NCBI GenBank assembly: GCA_049325275.1
Contig: JBMOLU010000045.1
Location: forward strand, 1-64,000
Length of the DNA: 64,000 nt
Source of the DNA: CAIQJJ01 sp049325275
GTDB taxonomy: Bacteria > Chloroflexota > Anaerolineae > Anaerolineales > UBA4823
Direction: 5' to 3'
Position numbers and translations under genes: made by a program. How positions within the stretch are numbered: position 1 is the stretch's first letter; every line of letters starts with the position of its first letter. The notes under the pieces are model-generated. The model was not told where the DNA came from. It did no database searches and was given only the letters and a program-made list of their open reading frames with translations. Positions 15,652-24,176 of the stretch are shown piece after piece.

Positions 15652-17871
15652 TTAGCGCACGGTCAACGGTAAATAGATCCGGTATACGAAGGGAGAAAAT
15701 CTTACGATGAAGCCGCCGCTCCCTTCATCTTCGCCGAGGATGTGCTTGAAGCTGAAACCATCGTTGTAGTGCTGGCGCCAGCCGGTTTCGCCGATCACGT
15801 ACACGTGCGATTTGGCGTCCAGCGCCAGGCCGTAGGCGGTTTCACTGCTTAGATCGCCGCCCAGGTAGGTGCTGTAAACGAGCGATTCTGCGCCGGCTTT
15901 GTTGGAATCGAGATGGGCGACAAAAGCATCCTGATCGAGCGTATCCAGGCGGGCATCCCAGTAATCTTTGATGGGAAAATCTCTCGAAGCGGTGTAGCCG
16001 GCCAGGAATACATCGCCCTGCGCGGTGACGACAAGGCCGTTGGACAGGTCGTTGTCGCTGCCGCCCAGGTAGGTGCTGTATAACAACTGGCTGCCATCAG
16101 CCGAGATTTTTGCTACCCAGGCATCGCGTGGGATCGGTTTGCTGGCCACAACGCTGGCGTTGAAGTCCTGATAGGCCCCTTGCATCGGTACGTCTTCAGA
16201 CAGAGTGTCGCCGGTCAGGTAGATGTTCCCGGTGGCATCGGCAGCAAGCCCAAAGCAAAAGTCATCATTGCTGCCGCCGAAGTAGGTGCTGTAGATAAGC
16301 GAGTCGTCTCCCGGCTGCGTCGTATCAAACTGTGCCAGGAAGGCATCCATTTCACCGGCGCTGGTGGCCTGGAGCGGGTTGCGCGTGGGAAAAGACGTCC
16401 CACCGGTCATTCCGGTCACATAGACCTGGGCCGGGCTTTTGACAAGCAGTCCACCGCTGTACACGTTTCCTGTCGAACCGCCCACATAGGTGCTGTAAAG
16501 CATGGCCTGCCCATCGGCACTGAGCTTGCTGAGGAAAGCCTTTTGGCCGGTGTCGATGGTGGAATCGTAGGCATTGACCACCGGGAAGTTCATCGACAAG
16601 GTTACGCCGGTGACGTAAACGTTGCCGGCGCTGTCCAGGCCAATGCCGCTGGAAGCGCCGCGCGAGTCGCCAGCCTCGGTGAGGCCGCTGTTGTCGGCGT
16701 TACTGCCGCCCAGGTAAGTACTAAAAGCCAGGGAATTTCCGGCCGGGTTGAGCTTGGCCACGAATGCGTCGGCGCAGGGTGTCGGCTCGCAGGTTTGGGT
16801 GCCCCGGTTGAAAAGGGGTTGGTATGCGTTCACGGTTGGAAAATCATCCGACCAAGTGACGCCGCTGATGTAGACGGCCCCGCTGCTGTCGAGGACGATC
16901 GAATCGGCAACATCTTCGTTTCCGCCGCCCAGGTAGGTGGCGTAAACGACCCTGTCACCGGCGGCATTGAGCTTCAAAATGAAGGCATCTCCCCACAGAC
17001 TTCCACCGGCCAGGTCGGGTTGAGGTTGGCCTGCGCCGGGGAAGTTGGTCGACGTGGTATACCCCACGGCGTAGACGTTCCCTTGAGCATCGATGGCGAT
17101 CTCGTACCCACCCTCGTATTGATCCCCACCGAAATAGGTGGAATATTGCAGGTAAGGGTCAATGACCAGCGGAAAATCCGGATCGTATGGCCCCAATTCG
17201 AACGAAAGGGTGCCCTCCTTGCCAAGGGCGAAGTGCACTGCCACCGCCCGCCGCAGCCCGTTGATCTCTTGCCAGGCGATGGGGGCCAGTTCGCGCAGCG
17301 TTTTCCCGCCCACCGCAATCACCAGGTCACCGGTGGCTGCATCGAGGCTGACCCGGTCGGCGTGGCGGTACTGCCAGCGGATCAAGGCCGGGTCTGCGCC
17401 TGGGGCGAGGGTGTAGACGCCCTTCAGGCGGCCGTCCTGGCCTGTGTATTCCAGATCGATTCCCGGGTATAAGTCGGTGTATCTCACCCCTGCATAGAGC
17501 GGCAAATCGGTTTGCCAACCGGACGGATCGTTGCCGATCAGGTAATTGGCGCGTCCTTCCAGTTGTTGGGCGCCTGATACGCCGGCGCTGGCCTCATGGC
17601 CCAGGAACTCGAGCGCTACCGAACCCGCCTGGTTGGCAAAAGCCAGCCAAACCTGCCCGCCGGTAAAGAACACCGTCCCGGCTGCCGATTTTGCCTGGAA
17701 AAGCACCTCAGCCGGGCTTTGCCCCACATTCGGCGCGAACGCCAGGGGCAGGCCCGCCTGTTCAGGCGTGGTGGAACCCGTCCGATCTAACGTGTGTGGC
17801 TCTGACGGTATGAATCCCCCCGTACAACTCGTCAACAAGAAAAGAAAAATGAGACAGACTTTTTTGAACAT
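15652..17871 (-). CDS. Secreted seven-bladed SBBP beta-propeller lipoprotein
   Basis: The start at ATG 17871 is chosen because AAAGGAG lies 8 bp before it; an upstream ATG at 17892 would put the ribosome site inside the gene. The product of 739 residues begins MFKKVCLIFLFLLTSC with a good lipobox (LTSC). Residues about 50-250 form a conserved N-terminal domain (FAPNVGQSPAEVLFQAKSAA...PGIDLEYTGQDGRLKGVY). Seven SBBP blades follow, each with a YSTYLGGSNxD-like core and NVYVTGxT. The tail RIYLPLTVR matches the other secreted proteins. GTTAAT repeats spaced 11 bp lie 33-71 bp upstream, suggesting phosphate control. An extracellular binding function is likely; no enzyme motif is seen. Confidence 0.87.
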   Translation of the reverse strand: MFKKVCLIFLFLLTSCTGGFIPSEPHTLDRTGSTTPEQAGLPLAFAPNVGQSPAEVLFQAKSAAGTVFFTGGQVWLAFANQAGSVALEFLGHEASAGVSGAQQLEGRANYLIGNDPSGWQTDLPLYAGVRYTDLYPGIDLEYTGQDGRLKGVYTLAPGADPALIRWQYRHADRVSLDAATGDLVIAVGGKTLRELAPIAWQEINGLRRAVAVHFALGKEGTLSFELGPYDPDFPLVIDPYLQYSTYFGGDQYEGGYEIAIDAQGNVYAVGYTTSTNFPGAGQPQPDLAGGSLWGDAFILKLNAAGDRVVYATYLGGGNEDVADSIVLDSSGAVYISGVTWSDDFPTVNAYQPLFNRGTQTCEPTPCADAFVAKLNPAGNSLAFSTYLGGSNADNSGLTEAGDSRGASSGIGLDSAGNVYVTGVTLSMNFPVVNAYDSTIDTGQKAFLSKLSADGQAMLYSTYVGGSTGNVYSGGLLVKSPAQVYVTGMTGGTSFPTRNPLQATSAGEMDAFLAQFDTTQPGDDSLIYSTYFGGSNDDFCFGLAADATGNIYLTGDTLSEDVPMQGAYQDFNASVVASKPIPRDAWVAKISADGSQLLYSTYLGGSDNDLSNGLVVTAQGDVFLAGYTASRDFPIKDYWDARLDTLDQDAFVAHLDSNKAGAESLVYSTYLGGDLSSETAYGLALDAKSHVYVIGETGWRQHYNDGFSFKHILGEDEGSGGFIVRFSPFVYRIYLPLTVR

Positions 17872-17903
17872 GGTTTTAAGCTCCTTTAGCATATCACCGG
17901 GCT

Positions 17904-17942
17904 GTTATGGGATTATTTTGCCTCGGTTAATATTTTGTTAAT
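17904..17942 (+). promoter_or_regulatory. Candidate Pho box upstream of the SBBP gene
   Basis: GTTATG (17904), ATTTTG (17915, weak), GTTAAT (17926) and GTTAAT (17937) are spaced exactly 11 bp. This phase and hexamer recur at other phosphate genes in the window. The site is 33 bp in front of the SBBP start codon (minus strand). Confidence 0.55.
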
Positions 17943-18089
17943 GTTGCCGCTCCTGCCCGGCAAAAGGCCAGCTTCATCTGGCGCTGTACGGAGGCAGGTA
18001 GGCCATCGATTCCGTTCGATCCAGGAACGTTCAATATTTCCATTATCGATTTGCTGCGTCCAAAAAACGTCCAAAGATGAGCGCGCGAA

Positions 18090-18106
18090 GTTAACGTTTG
18101 GTTAAG
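18090..18106 (+). promoter_or_regulatory. Candidate Pho box in the SBBP-phnC divergent region
   Basis: GTTAAC (18090-18095) and GTTAAG (18101-18106) are 11 bp apart in the 485-bp region between the divergent SBBP and phnC genes. Two half-sites only, so it is weaker than those at 34801 or 48994. Confidence 0.5.
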
Positions 18107-18196
18107 GCTGCCTCGCGTCGCACAGCGGGGCAAAGGAGGGCTTTTGCGGGGTTCAGCCCAAAAAAGCGGCTGCCGGGCGGAATCGGTGGCCATTTC

Positions 18197-18224
18197 TGTA
18201 AACAAACCATAACAAAACCTTAAG
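18197..18224 (-). promoter_or_regulatory. Candidate Pho box in front of the phn operon
   Basis: Read on the minus strand, CTTAAG (18219-18224), GTTATG (18208-18213) and a weaker TTTACA (18197-18202) are phased by 11 bp. A possible -10 element (TACATA, 18244-18249, or TACACT) follows 20-35 bp downstream on the plus strand, and phnC starts at 18357. This is the best candidate control site for the C-P lyase operon. Confidence 0.5.
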
Positions 18225-18356
18225 CCCGGAAAAAAGAAGCGTTTACATACGCCTGTTACACTGTTGCTGATCGTTTTTTGATTGCCATCCTTCAAGAAGA
18301 CTTCTACCAAGAAGGCTTCCACAGCCTTCTCCAACAAACTGCCAGGAACCCACACG

Positions 18357-19136
18357 ATGAGCTTTTTGGAAATCGACGATGTAAAGGTTGTTTACCCGAA
18401 CGGCTATGAAGCGCTCAAATCGGTCAGCTTGCGGGCAGAAGCCGGGGAAATCCTTGCCCTGGTGGGCAGTTCCGGCGCGGGCAAGTCGACCCTGCTGCGC
18501 TGCATCAACGGGCTGCAAAAAACATCTGCCGGGCGTATTTTGCTGGATGGGGATGAGATCACGGCGATGAGCGAAGCCCAACTGCAAGAACACCGCCGCC
18601 ATATTGGCTTCATCTGGCAGGAATACAATCTGGTGGAACGCCTGAGCGTGTTCGCCAACGTGCTTACCGGGCGCCTGGGCCACTTGCAGAAGGTCTCCAG
18701 CCTGTTGGGTTACTTCGACCGTTCGCAGCGCGAGATTGCCCTGCGTAACCTCGATCGGGTAAACCTGCTGCCGCGCGCCATGCAGCGCGCCGATCAGCTT
18801 TCGGGCGGCGAAAAGCAGCGCGTCTCGATTGCGCGTGCCATCAGCCAGGAGCCGAAGATCATCCTGGCCGACGAACCGGTGGCCAGCCTCGACCCGACGC
18901 TGGCCTGGCAGGTCATGGGCGACCTGGCGCGCGTGGCGCGTGAAGACCACGTCTTGACGCTGATCTGCATCCACCAGCTTGACCTGGCTAGGGAATTTGC
19001 CGACCGGGTAATCGGCATTGCCCAGGGCGTGGTCGTCTTCGATGGCCCGCCGATTCAGCTGGACAAAACAATGATGGAACGCATTTATGCCATCAACCGC
19101 CCCCGGCCGGTGCAGCCCGCCCTCAACCCGACTTAA
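18357..19136 (+). CDS. phnC: Phosphonate ABC transporter ATPase PhnC
   Basis: A 259-residue ABC ATPase with Walker A GSSGAGKST, signature LSGGEKQRVSIARA, Walker B IILADEP and the switch region CIHQLD. The N-terminal MSFLEIDDVKVVYPNG and the PhnC-type insert with YFDRSQREIALRNLDRV identify it as the energy subunit of phosphonate/phosphate-ester import. The start at ATG 18357 (AGGAA about 9 bp upstream) is preferred over an earlier in-frame start at 18282 because that would add 25 non-conserved residues. It is the first gene of a 13-gene operon and is followed by phnE and phnD, so the order is C-E-D rather than the C-D-E order of E. coli. Confidence 0.93.
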   Translation: MSFLEIDDVKVVYPNGYEALKSVSLRAEAGEILALVGSSGAGKSTLLRCINGLQKTSAGRILLDGDEITAMSEAQLQEHRRHIGFIWQEYNLVERLSVFANVLTGRLGHLQKVSSLLGYFDRSQREIALRNLDRVNLLPRAMQRADQLSGGEKQRVSIARAISQEPKIILADEPVASLDPTLAWQVMGDLARVAREDHVLTLICIHQLDLAREFADRVIGIAQGVVVFDGPPIQLDKTMMERIYAINRPRPVQPALNPT

Positions 19137-19163
19137 TGAAGCCCCCATAAGGAGAAATTTCCG

Positions 19164-20072
19164 ATGGAACTCGAAACAACCGGCTCTAAAAATCTTCCCA
19201 TCTCGTCCAAGAGAGCTGTGGCGGCCACCGCTTCCGATTTTCGTGAGCAGTTGCTCAGGCCCTGGCCGCGCATTGGTTGGCAGACAATCGCTTTTTCTAT
19301 CGGTGTGGTCATCCTGTACGCCTGGGGGTTACGCGGCACAAAGGCCGACCCGGTGGAACTGATGACGGGGATTCCCAATATCCTGGGTTTCCTGGCGCGT
19401 TTGTTCCCACCGGAATTTGCTGTTGTCTCGAAACCGGTTTCTTTGCCGACCGGCTGGCAGGCCGTCCTGCCGTTACCGGAAATCATTTTCGCCATCGTCG
19501 AAACGATCCAGATGGCCATCATCGGTACCACGCTGGCGATTTTCCTTTCCATCCCGTTTGGGTTGCTGGCAGCGCGCAACGCCAGCCCGCACCCCTGGAT
19601 TTACCAGGGCACCCGTATGCTCATGAATATGATCCGCGCCGTGCCGGAAATCATCTTTGCGTTGATCTTCGTCTCTGCGGTCGGGCTGGGGCCTTTCGGC
19701 GGTGTGCTGGCCCTGGGCGTCGGTTCGATTGGTTTTCTCGGCAAGCTGTACGCCGAGTCGATCGAAGCGATCGACCCCCAGCAGGTGCTGGCCCTGCGCG
19801 CGACCGGGGCCAACCGCTTGCAGGTGTTCCGCTTTAGCGTCATCCCGCAGGCGCTGCCGATGATCGCCGGATATTCGTTGTACCTGTTCGAACACAACGT
19901 GCGCTCGGCGACGATCCTGGGGTTGGTGGGGGCCGGGGGCGTGGGTTTTGTGCTTTCCAAGTACATTGCCTTGTTTCAATATCATCGCCTGTTAGGGGCG
20001 CTACTCCTGATTATCCTGATGGTGACGCTGGTGGATCGCATCAGCGATCGGCTGCGCAAGAAGATCATTTAG
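19164..20072 (+). CDS. phnE: Phosphonate ABC transporter permease PhnE
   Basis: A 302-residue inner-membrane permease with about six hydrophobic helices and the EAA loop characteristic of ABC importers (YAESIEAIDPQQVLALRATGA). The C-terminal GLVGAGGVGFVL is typical of PhnE. AAGGAG lies 9 bp before the ATG. A cytoplasmic N-terminal tail of about 35 polar residues precedes the first helix. It pairs with PhnC and the binding protein PhnD, which flank it. Confidence 0.93.
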   Translation: MELETTGSKNLPISSKRAVAATASDFREQLLRPWPRIGWQTIAFSIGVVILYAWGLRGTKADPVELMTGIPNILGFLARLFPPEFAVVSKPVSLPTGWQAVLPLPEIIFAIVETIQMAIIGTTLAIFLSIPFGLLAARNASPHPWIYQGTRMLMNMIRAVPEIIFALIFVSAVGLGPFGGVLALGVGSIGFLGKLYAESIEAIDPQQVLALRATGANRLQVFRFSVIPQALPMIAGYSLYLFEHNVRSATILGLVGAGGVGFVLSKYIALFQYHRLLGALLLIILMVTLVDRISDRLRKKII

Positions 20073-20118
20073 AAGTCACATAGTGAGAAGAAATTCATTC
20101 ATCCTTGGAGGAGACGTT

Positions 20119-21123
20119 ATGAACACCAAAAAACTAAATATTCTGGTTGTCTGTCTGGTCCTGGTAACGCTGGTGCTTTCTGCTTGCAGCGCCCAATCGG
20201 CGAAGGGTGATTGGCCCGAAAAGTTCGTCATGGGCTACTTCGCCGGGGACGATCCCAACAAAGTGCTCGAAACCAACGAGGCCTTCCGCGTTTACATGGA
20301 AGAAAAGTTGGGCATCCCGGTAGAAATGGTCACCGGCACGAGCTACTCGGCCGTGATCGAGGCGATGCGCGTCAAGAAAGCGGACGCCATGGAAGTCGGC
20401 CCGTTTTCCTACACCCTGGCGGTGCAAGAAGCCGGCGCCGAAGCGCTGGCCGTCAACGTAGCGGCCGAGCATGGCGCCTACGATCCGGACCTGCCCCCTT
20501 ACTATTTCAGCATCATCTTTACCAAAAAAGGCTCAGGAATTGCCACGCTGGAAGACCTGAAGGGCAAGGATTTCAACTTCGTTGACCCTGCTTCCACTTC
20601 CGGCCATCTGATGCCCAAAACGCTGTTGATCAAAAACAACCTCAACCCCGACACCGACATGAAAACCGTCTTCGCCGGCAGCCATCCAAGCTCCGTGATC
20701 TCGGTGTGGAATGACAAGGCCCCCGCCGGCGCCACCTACGAACAAAACATGCACTCCCTCGACGCCGATGGGCAGGTGGAATACTGCGCTTTCCCTGATG
20801 GACAGCCCAACAAGTTCCGCACCGCCGAAGAGATTAAGGCCAATTACGATGCCTGCCCCGACGGCCACCTGGTTGCGATCGCCTATTCCGACCCGATCCC
20901 CAGCACGCCCTTTGCTATCCGTTCCGACCTGCCGCAGGCTTTCAAAGATACCGTCAAAGCTGCCCTGCTGGCGATCAAGGATAACCCCGAGTTGATTGCG
21001 GAAACCGGCCAGTGGTACGTCGACCCCAGCGCCGAAATGGGCCTCGCCAACCTGGACGCTTTCTACAACCCGCTGCGCGACATTGCCAAGTTGCTCGATC
21101 TCGATCTGAAGGCGATGAAATAA
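20119..21123 (+). CDS. phnD: Phosphonate-binding lipoprotein PhnD
   Basis: The 334-residue product starts at ATG 20119, seven bases after GGAGGAG; an in-frame start at 20083 is upstream of this ribosome site and is rejected. The signal peptide ends in LVLSAC, so the protein is a lipoprotein, suited to a cell that lacks an outer-membrane periplasm. The mature chain shows the PhnD/SsuA-like type II binding fold (VMGYFAGDDPNK, EVGPFSYTLAVQEAG, PASTSGHLMPKTLL). It delivers phosphonates to PhnE/PhnC. phnG begins 2 bp after its stop. Confidence 0.93.
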   Translation: MNTKKLNILVVCLVLVTLVLSACSAQSAKGDWPEKFVMGYFAGDDPNKVLETNEAFRVYMEEKLGIPVEMVTGTSYSAVIEAMRVKKADAMEVGPFSYTLAVQEAGAEALAVNVAAEHGAYDPDLPPYYFSIIFTKKGSGIATLEDLKGKDFNFVDPASTSGHLMPKTLLIKNNLNPDTDMKTVFAGSHPSSVISVWNDKAPAGATYEQNMHSLDADGQVEYCAFPDGQPNKFRTAEEIKANYDACPDGHLVAIAYSDPIPSTPFAIRSDLPQAFKDTVKAALLAIKDNPELIAETGQWYVDPSAEMGLANLDAFYNPLRDIAKLLDLDLKAMK

Positions 21124-21125
21124 TC

Positions 21126-21578
21126 ATGGTTTCTATCAACCGTATCCACTGCCTCAATACCTTGTGCCAGGCCCCCGCCGGGGAGGTTAAAGATTTCGTC
21201 GAGGGCCTTTTGCCGGCGTTGGAACCAGTCGGCGTGGTGAAGAATCGCACGGGGTTGGTCATGCTGCCGATGCGCGAACCCGTCCAGGGGGTTCAGTTCT
21301 ACCTGGGTGAGGCCCTGGTGGCCGAAGCGCATGTTCGCCTGATGAGCGAGACCGGCCAGGCAGAAGGATACGCGGCCTGCCTGGGCCGCGATCAAGAGCA
21401 GGCCCTGGCGCTGGCCATCATCGATGCTGCCAACGCAGCCGGGCTGTGCCAGGCGGAAATTGCTGCCTTTCTCGAAAGGCAGGCGCTGGCCCTGCAAGAA
21501 GCCGACCACACGTTTTTACAGCAGGTCGAGGCGACGCGGGTCAACATGGAGACTTTCGAATGGCAACTATCCAAATAA
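21126..21578 (+). CDS. phnG: C-P lyase subunit PhnG
   Basis: A 150-residue protein, the same length as E. coli PhnG. Recognisable segments are VKNRTGLVMLPMREP, FYLGEALVAEAHVRL and GYAACLGRDQEQALALAIIDAA. With PhnH, PhnI and PhnL it transfers the phosphonate to the C1 of ribose from a nucleoside triphosphate, and it is a core subunit of the PhnGHIJ complex. The start at 21126 (2 bp after phnD) gives the family length; its last 19 bases overlap phnH. Confidence 0.93.
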   Translation: MVSINRIHCLNTLCQAPAGEVKDFVEGLLPALEPVGVVKNRTGLVMLPMREPVQGVQFYLGEALVAEAHVRLMSETGQAEGYAACLGRDQEQALALAIIDAANAAGLCQAEIAAFLERQALALQEADHTFLQQVEATRVNMETFEWQLSK

Positions 21579-22126
21579 CCGAACAAGAAGCCCTGACGCA
21601 GGAAATGTTCTCGGCCATGTTGTGGGCCTTGAGCTATCCAGGGAACATCCAGACACTGCCGCGTGTGGGCTTGCAGGCTTTTGTGGCCGTTGGTGAAACG
21701 TTTCTCGACCTCGAAACCAGCTACTACACCAACAACGCCGATCTGAACGAATACCTGTCCCCGCTCGGCGCGAGCTACGCATCCCCCGACCGGGCGGCTT
21801 ACCAGTTCTATCCCTCGGTCGATGCCTTTGCCCTGCACACCATGGCCGATGCCCCTTGCGGCACATACCAGTCCCCCGACCATGCTGCGACGCTGATTCT
21901 CGGTTGCAGGATCGGAAGCGGTTCCCAGTTGATCTTGAGCGGTCCGGGCATTCACGGGACGGCGTCGATCTCGGTCGGTGAAATCCCCGCCACTTTCTGG
22001 CACTTACGCCAGGGGAAGCTTCAATATCCGCTCGGATGGGACGTTTACCTGCTCGACGGTGAAGAGGGGAAGCTGGTTGGCCTGCCGCGTACCACGCAAG
22101 TGGAGGTTCTCGAATGGCCTATGTAG
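21560..22126 (+). CDS. phnH: C-P lyase subunit PhnH
   Basis: A 188-residue protein close to the 194 residues of E. coli PhnH, with the conserved regions QEMFSAMLWALSYPGNIQTL, DHAATLILG and LSGPGIHG. PhnH is a PLP-fold-related core subunit without known catalysis of its own. The ATG at 21560 overlaps the end of phnG by 19 bp, consistent with translational coupling; it overlaps phnI by 13 bp. Confidence 0.92.
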   Translation: MATIQITEQEALTQEMFSAMLWALSYPGNIQTLPRVGLQAFVAVGETFLDLETSYYTNNADLNEYLSPLGASYASPDRAAYQFYPSVDAFALHTMADAPCGTYQSPDHAATLILGCRIGSGSQLILSGPGIHGTASISVGEIPATFWHLRQGKLQYPLGWDVYLLDGEEGKLVGLPRTTQVEVLEWPM

Positions 22127-23247
22127 CTGTCCGTGGCGGCGAAGAAGCGATCCAGCAGGCCGAGAAGCTCTACCGCGCCCTCAATCAGCCTTTCGACGCC
22201 GGTTTCGTCAGCTTGCTGGAACGTCACCTGCCTTACCTGATCGACCGCGTGATGGGGGAGGGTTCGCTGTATGCGCCTGAACTGGCCGCCCTGGCGCTGG
22301 CGCAGTCTGGCGGCGATCTCTACGAAGCGATCCTGCTGCTGCGCGCCTACCGCTCTACCCTGCCGCGTGTCGCTTATGCCGAGACGATTACCGATGAAAC
22401 GATTTTTACAGTACGGCGCATCTCGGCGGCGTTCAAAGATATCCCCGGCGGCCAGGTGCTTGGTCCGACGCTCGACTACAGCCACCGCATCCTCGACCTG
22501 GGCCTCTTATCGGCTTCCGGGCGCGAATCTGCGCCCGGAAGCGATTCCGGCGCTCCGGATGCGTCGTCAACAGCCGGCGAGCCGGCTTCGCCTGCCTACC
22601 CCCTCGTTTCCGACTGGCATCGCCTGAACGGCCTTCTGCCGCCGCATCCACAGGCGGCACCTGAAGACCCTGCGTCGCTTGCCGACATCACCCGCGAGCC
22701 GATTGCCTTCCCGGCGCCACGGGCACACCGGCTTCAGTCGCTGGCACGCGCCGATACGGGCGGTGTGCTCAGCCTGGGCTATGCCAGTATGCGCGGGTAC
22801 GGGTTGACGCACCCAACCGTCAACGAAGTGCGCCTGGGGTATGCGCAGGTACGCCTGGCGCACCCCCTCCTGGGGGAAGCCTTTACCTTGGGACGGGTGC
22901 GCATCAGCCAGACCGAAGTGGTCGACAGCAAGGCCGACGAATTGGCCCTGGGTTTTGCCGCAACGCTCGGCTGGAATGAAGTCAAGACGATTTCTGCGGC
23001 CATGCTCGACCTGGAAATGGACCGGCCCAACCCGCACCCGGCGCACAGCGAAGAGTTCGTTCTCTACCACACCGAATCGGTTGAGGCTTCGGGTTTTTGC
23101 ATTCACTACAAACTGCCGCACTACGTTACTTTCAACAGCAGCCTCGATTCGATCCGCCGCGCCAGGCACCGCACGCCGATTGCCATCGCAGCGCAGGAAG
23201 ACGCCGCCCGGCAGTTCGAATCGATCACCGAGGAAGCGCCCGCATGA
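22114..23247 (+). CDS. phnI: C-P lyase subunit PhnI
   Basis: A 377-residue protein, slightly longer than E. coli PhnI (354). Typical PhnI segments are MAYVAVRGGEEAIQQAEKL, DYSHRILDLGLL, GVLSLGYASMRGYG and YHTESVEASGFCIHYKLPHY. PhnI is the nucleosidase subunit that displaces adenine during ribosylation of the phosphonate. A poorly conserved stretch of about 35 residues after position 130 (ASGRESAPGSDSGAPDASS), rich in Ser, Gly and Ala, accounts for the extra length. Its stop overlaps the phnJ start by 4 bp (ATGA). Confidence 0.92.
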   Translation: MAYVAVRGGEEAIQQAEKLYRALNQPFDAGFVSLLERHLPYLIDRVMGEGSLYAPELAALALAQSGGDLYEAILLLRAYRSTLPRVAYAETITDETIFTVRRISAAFKDIPGGQVLGPTLDYSHRILDLGLLSASGRESAPGSDSGAPDASSTAGEPASPAYPLVSDWHRLNGLLPPHPQAAPEDPASLADITREPIAFPAPRAHRLQSLARADTGGVLSLGYASMRGYGLTHPTVNEVRLGYAQVRLAHPLLGEAFTLGRVRISQTEVVDSKADELALGFAATLGWNEVKTISAAMLDLEMDRPNPHPAHSEEFVLYHTESVEASGFCIHYKLPHYVTFNSSLDSIRRARHRTPIAIAAQEDAARQFESITEEAPA

Positions 23248-24176
23248 GCCTGGCTTCACTTGCCCACCCACGCCGAGACTATTCGTACGCCTTCTTGGAC
23301 GAGTTCGCCAAGCGCGAAATCCGCCGGCGCATTCTCAAAGCCGTCGCTATTCCGGGTTACCAGGTGCCTTATGCCAGCCGTGAGATGCCGATGGCGCGCG
23401 GCTGGGGAACCGGTGGCCTGCAGGTGACGCTCGCCCTGGTCGGGCCGAAGGATGTCGTCAAGGTCATCGACCAGGGCGACGATGACTCCGTCAACGCTGC
23501 CAACCTGCGCCGCTTCATCGCCCGCATGGCCGGCGTCGAAACCACAACCGACACGCTGCGCGCCACCCTGATCCAGAGCCGCCACCGCATCCCCGAGGAA
23601 CGCCTGGCCGAGCGCCAGGCCCTGATCTTGCAGGTGCCCATCCCCGAGCCGCTACGTCATGTGGAACCCAGCATGGCGCGCACGCGTGAAATGCACGCCG
23701 AGGCAGACTATTCGTTGATGTACCTCGGCCTCTACGAACAGTTGGTACGGTACGGTACCTTCATCACCGGCGCCAGTTACCCGGCGATCGTTCACGGGCG
23801 TTACCTGATCAGCCCCAGCCCGATCCCCCGCTGGGACACCCCCATGTTGCACCAGGCCGCACACCTGACGCTGCTTTCTGCCGGCCGTGAAAAACGCCTG
23901 TACGCCGTGCCGCCGTACACCAACGTCTACCCGCTCGAGTTCGAGGACGTTCACTTCTCGGTAGAAGACCAGGCCGGGCGCGTGTGCGCCTTGAGCGGTG
24001 CAACATACAAGTACATGAACGAGCTGCCGCAGCCGGACGGCAGTTCACGCTATGCGCTTTCCGACAGCAGCTTTGCCGATAAACTCATCCGGCGTCAAAA
24101 AGGTGAAGAAATTCCCCTCGGGCCAACTTACTATGACAATGATGGAAACTTCTACCACCCCGGTTATCTCAAATAG
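23244..24176 (+). CDS. phnJ: C-P lyase catalytic subunit PhnJ, atypical: three of four C-terminal cysteines missing
   Basis: The 310-residue protein is clearly PhnJ: RRRILKAVAIPGYQVPYASR, MARGWGTGGLQVTLALVG, QSRHRIPEERL, QVPIPEPLRHVEP and AGREKRLYAVPPYTNVYPLE all align with E. coli PhnJ, and the catalytic Gly32 equivalent (Gly38) is present. In E. coli, Cys241, Cys244, Cys266 and Cys272 supply the Fe-S ligands and the radical cysteine. Here only the first is kept (Cys248, codon 23985-23987). The second is Ser (CALSG), and the last two are Leu and Ala (RYALSDSSFADKL). There is no other cysteine in the chain. The reading frame is intact on both sides, so this is not a frameshift. The protein is about 30 residues longer than the E. 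coli enzyme at the C-terminus (PTYYDNDGNFYHPGYLK). Its chemistry is therefore in doubt. Confidence 0.92.
   Translation: MSLASLAHPRRDYSYAFLDEFAKREIRRRILKAVAIPGYQVPYASREMPMARGWGTGGLQVTLALVGPKDVVKVIDQGDDDSVNAANLRRFIARMAGVETTTDTLRATLIQSRHRIPEERLAERQALILQVPIPEPLRHVEPSMARTREMHAEADYSLMYLGLYEQLVRYGTFITGASYPAIVHGRYLISPSPIPRWDTPMLHQAAHLTLLSAGREKRLYAVPPYTNVYPLEFEDVHFSVEDQAGRVCALSGATYKYMNELPQPDGSSRYALSDSSFADKLIRRQKGEEIPLGPTYYDNDGNFYHPGYLK

Noticed and set aside
20083..20118. Earlier start for phnD
   Set aside because: It lies before the strong GGAGGAG site and would place charged residues in front of the lipoprotein signal.
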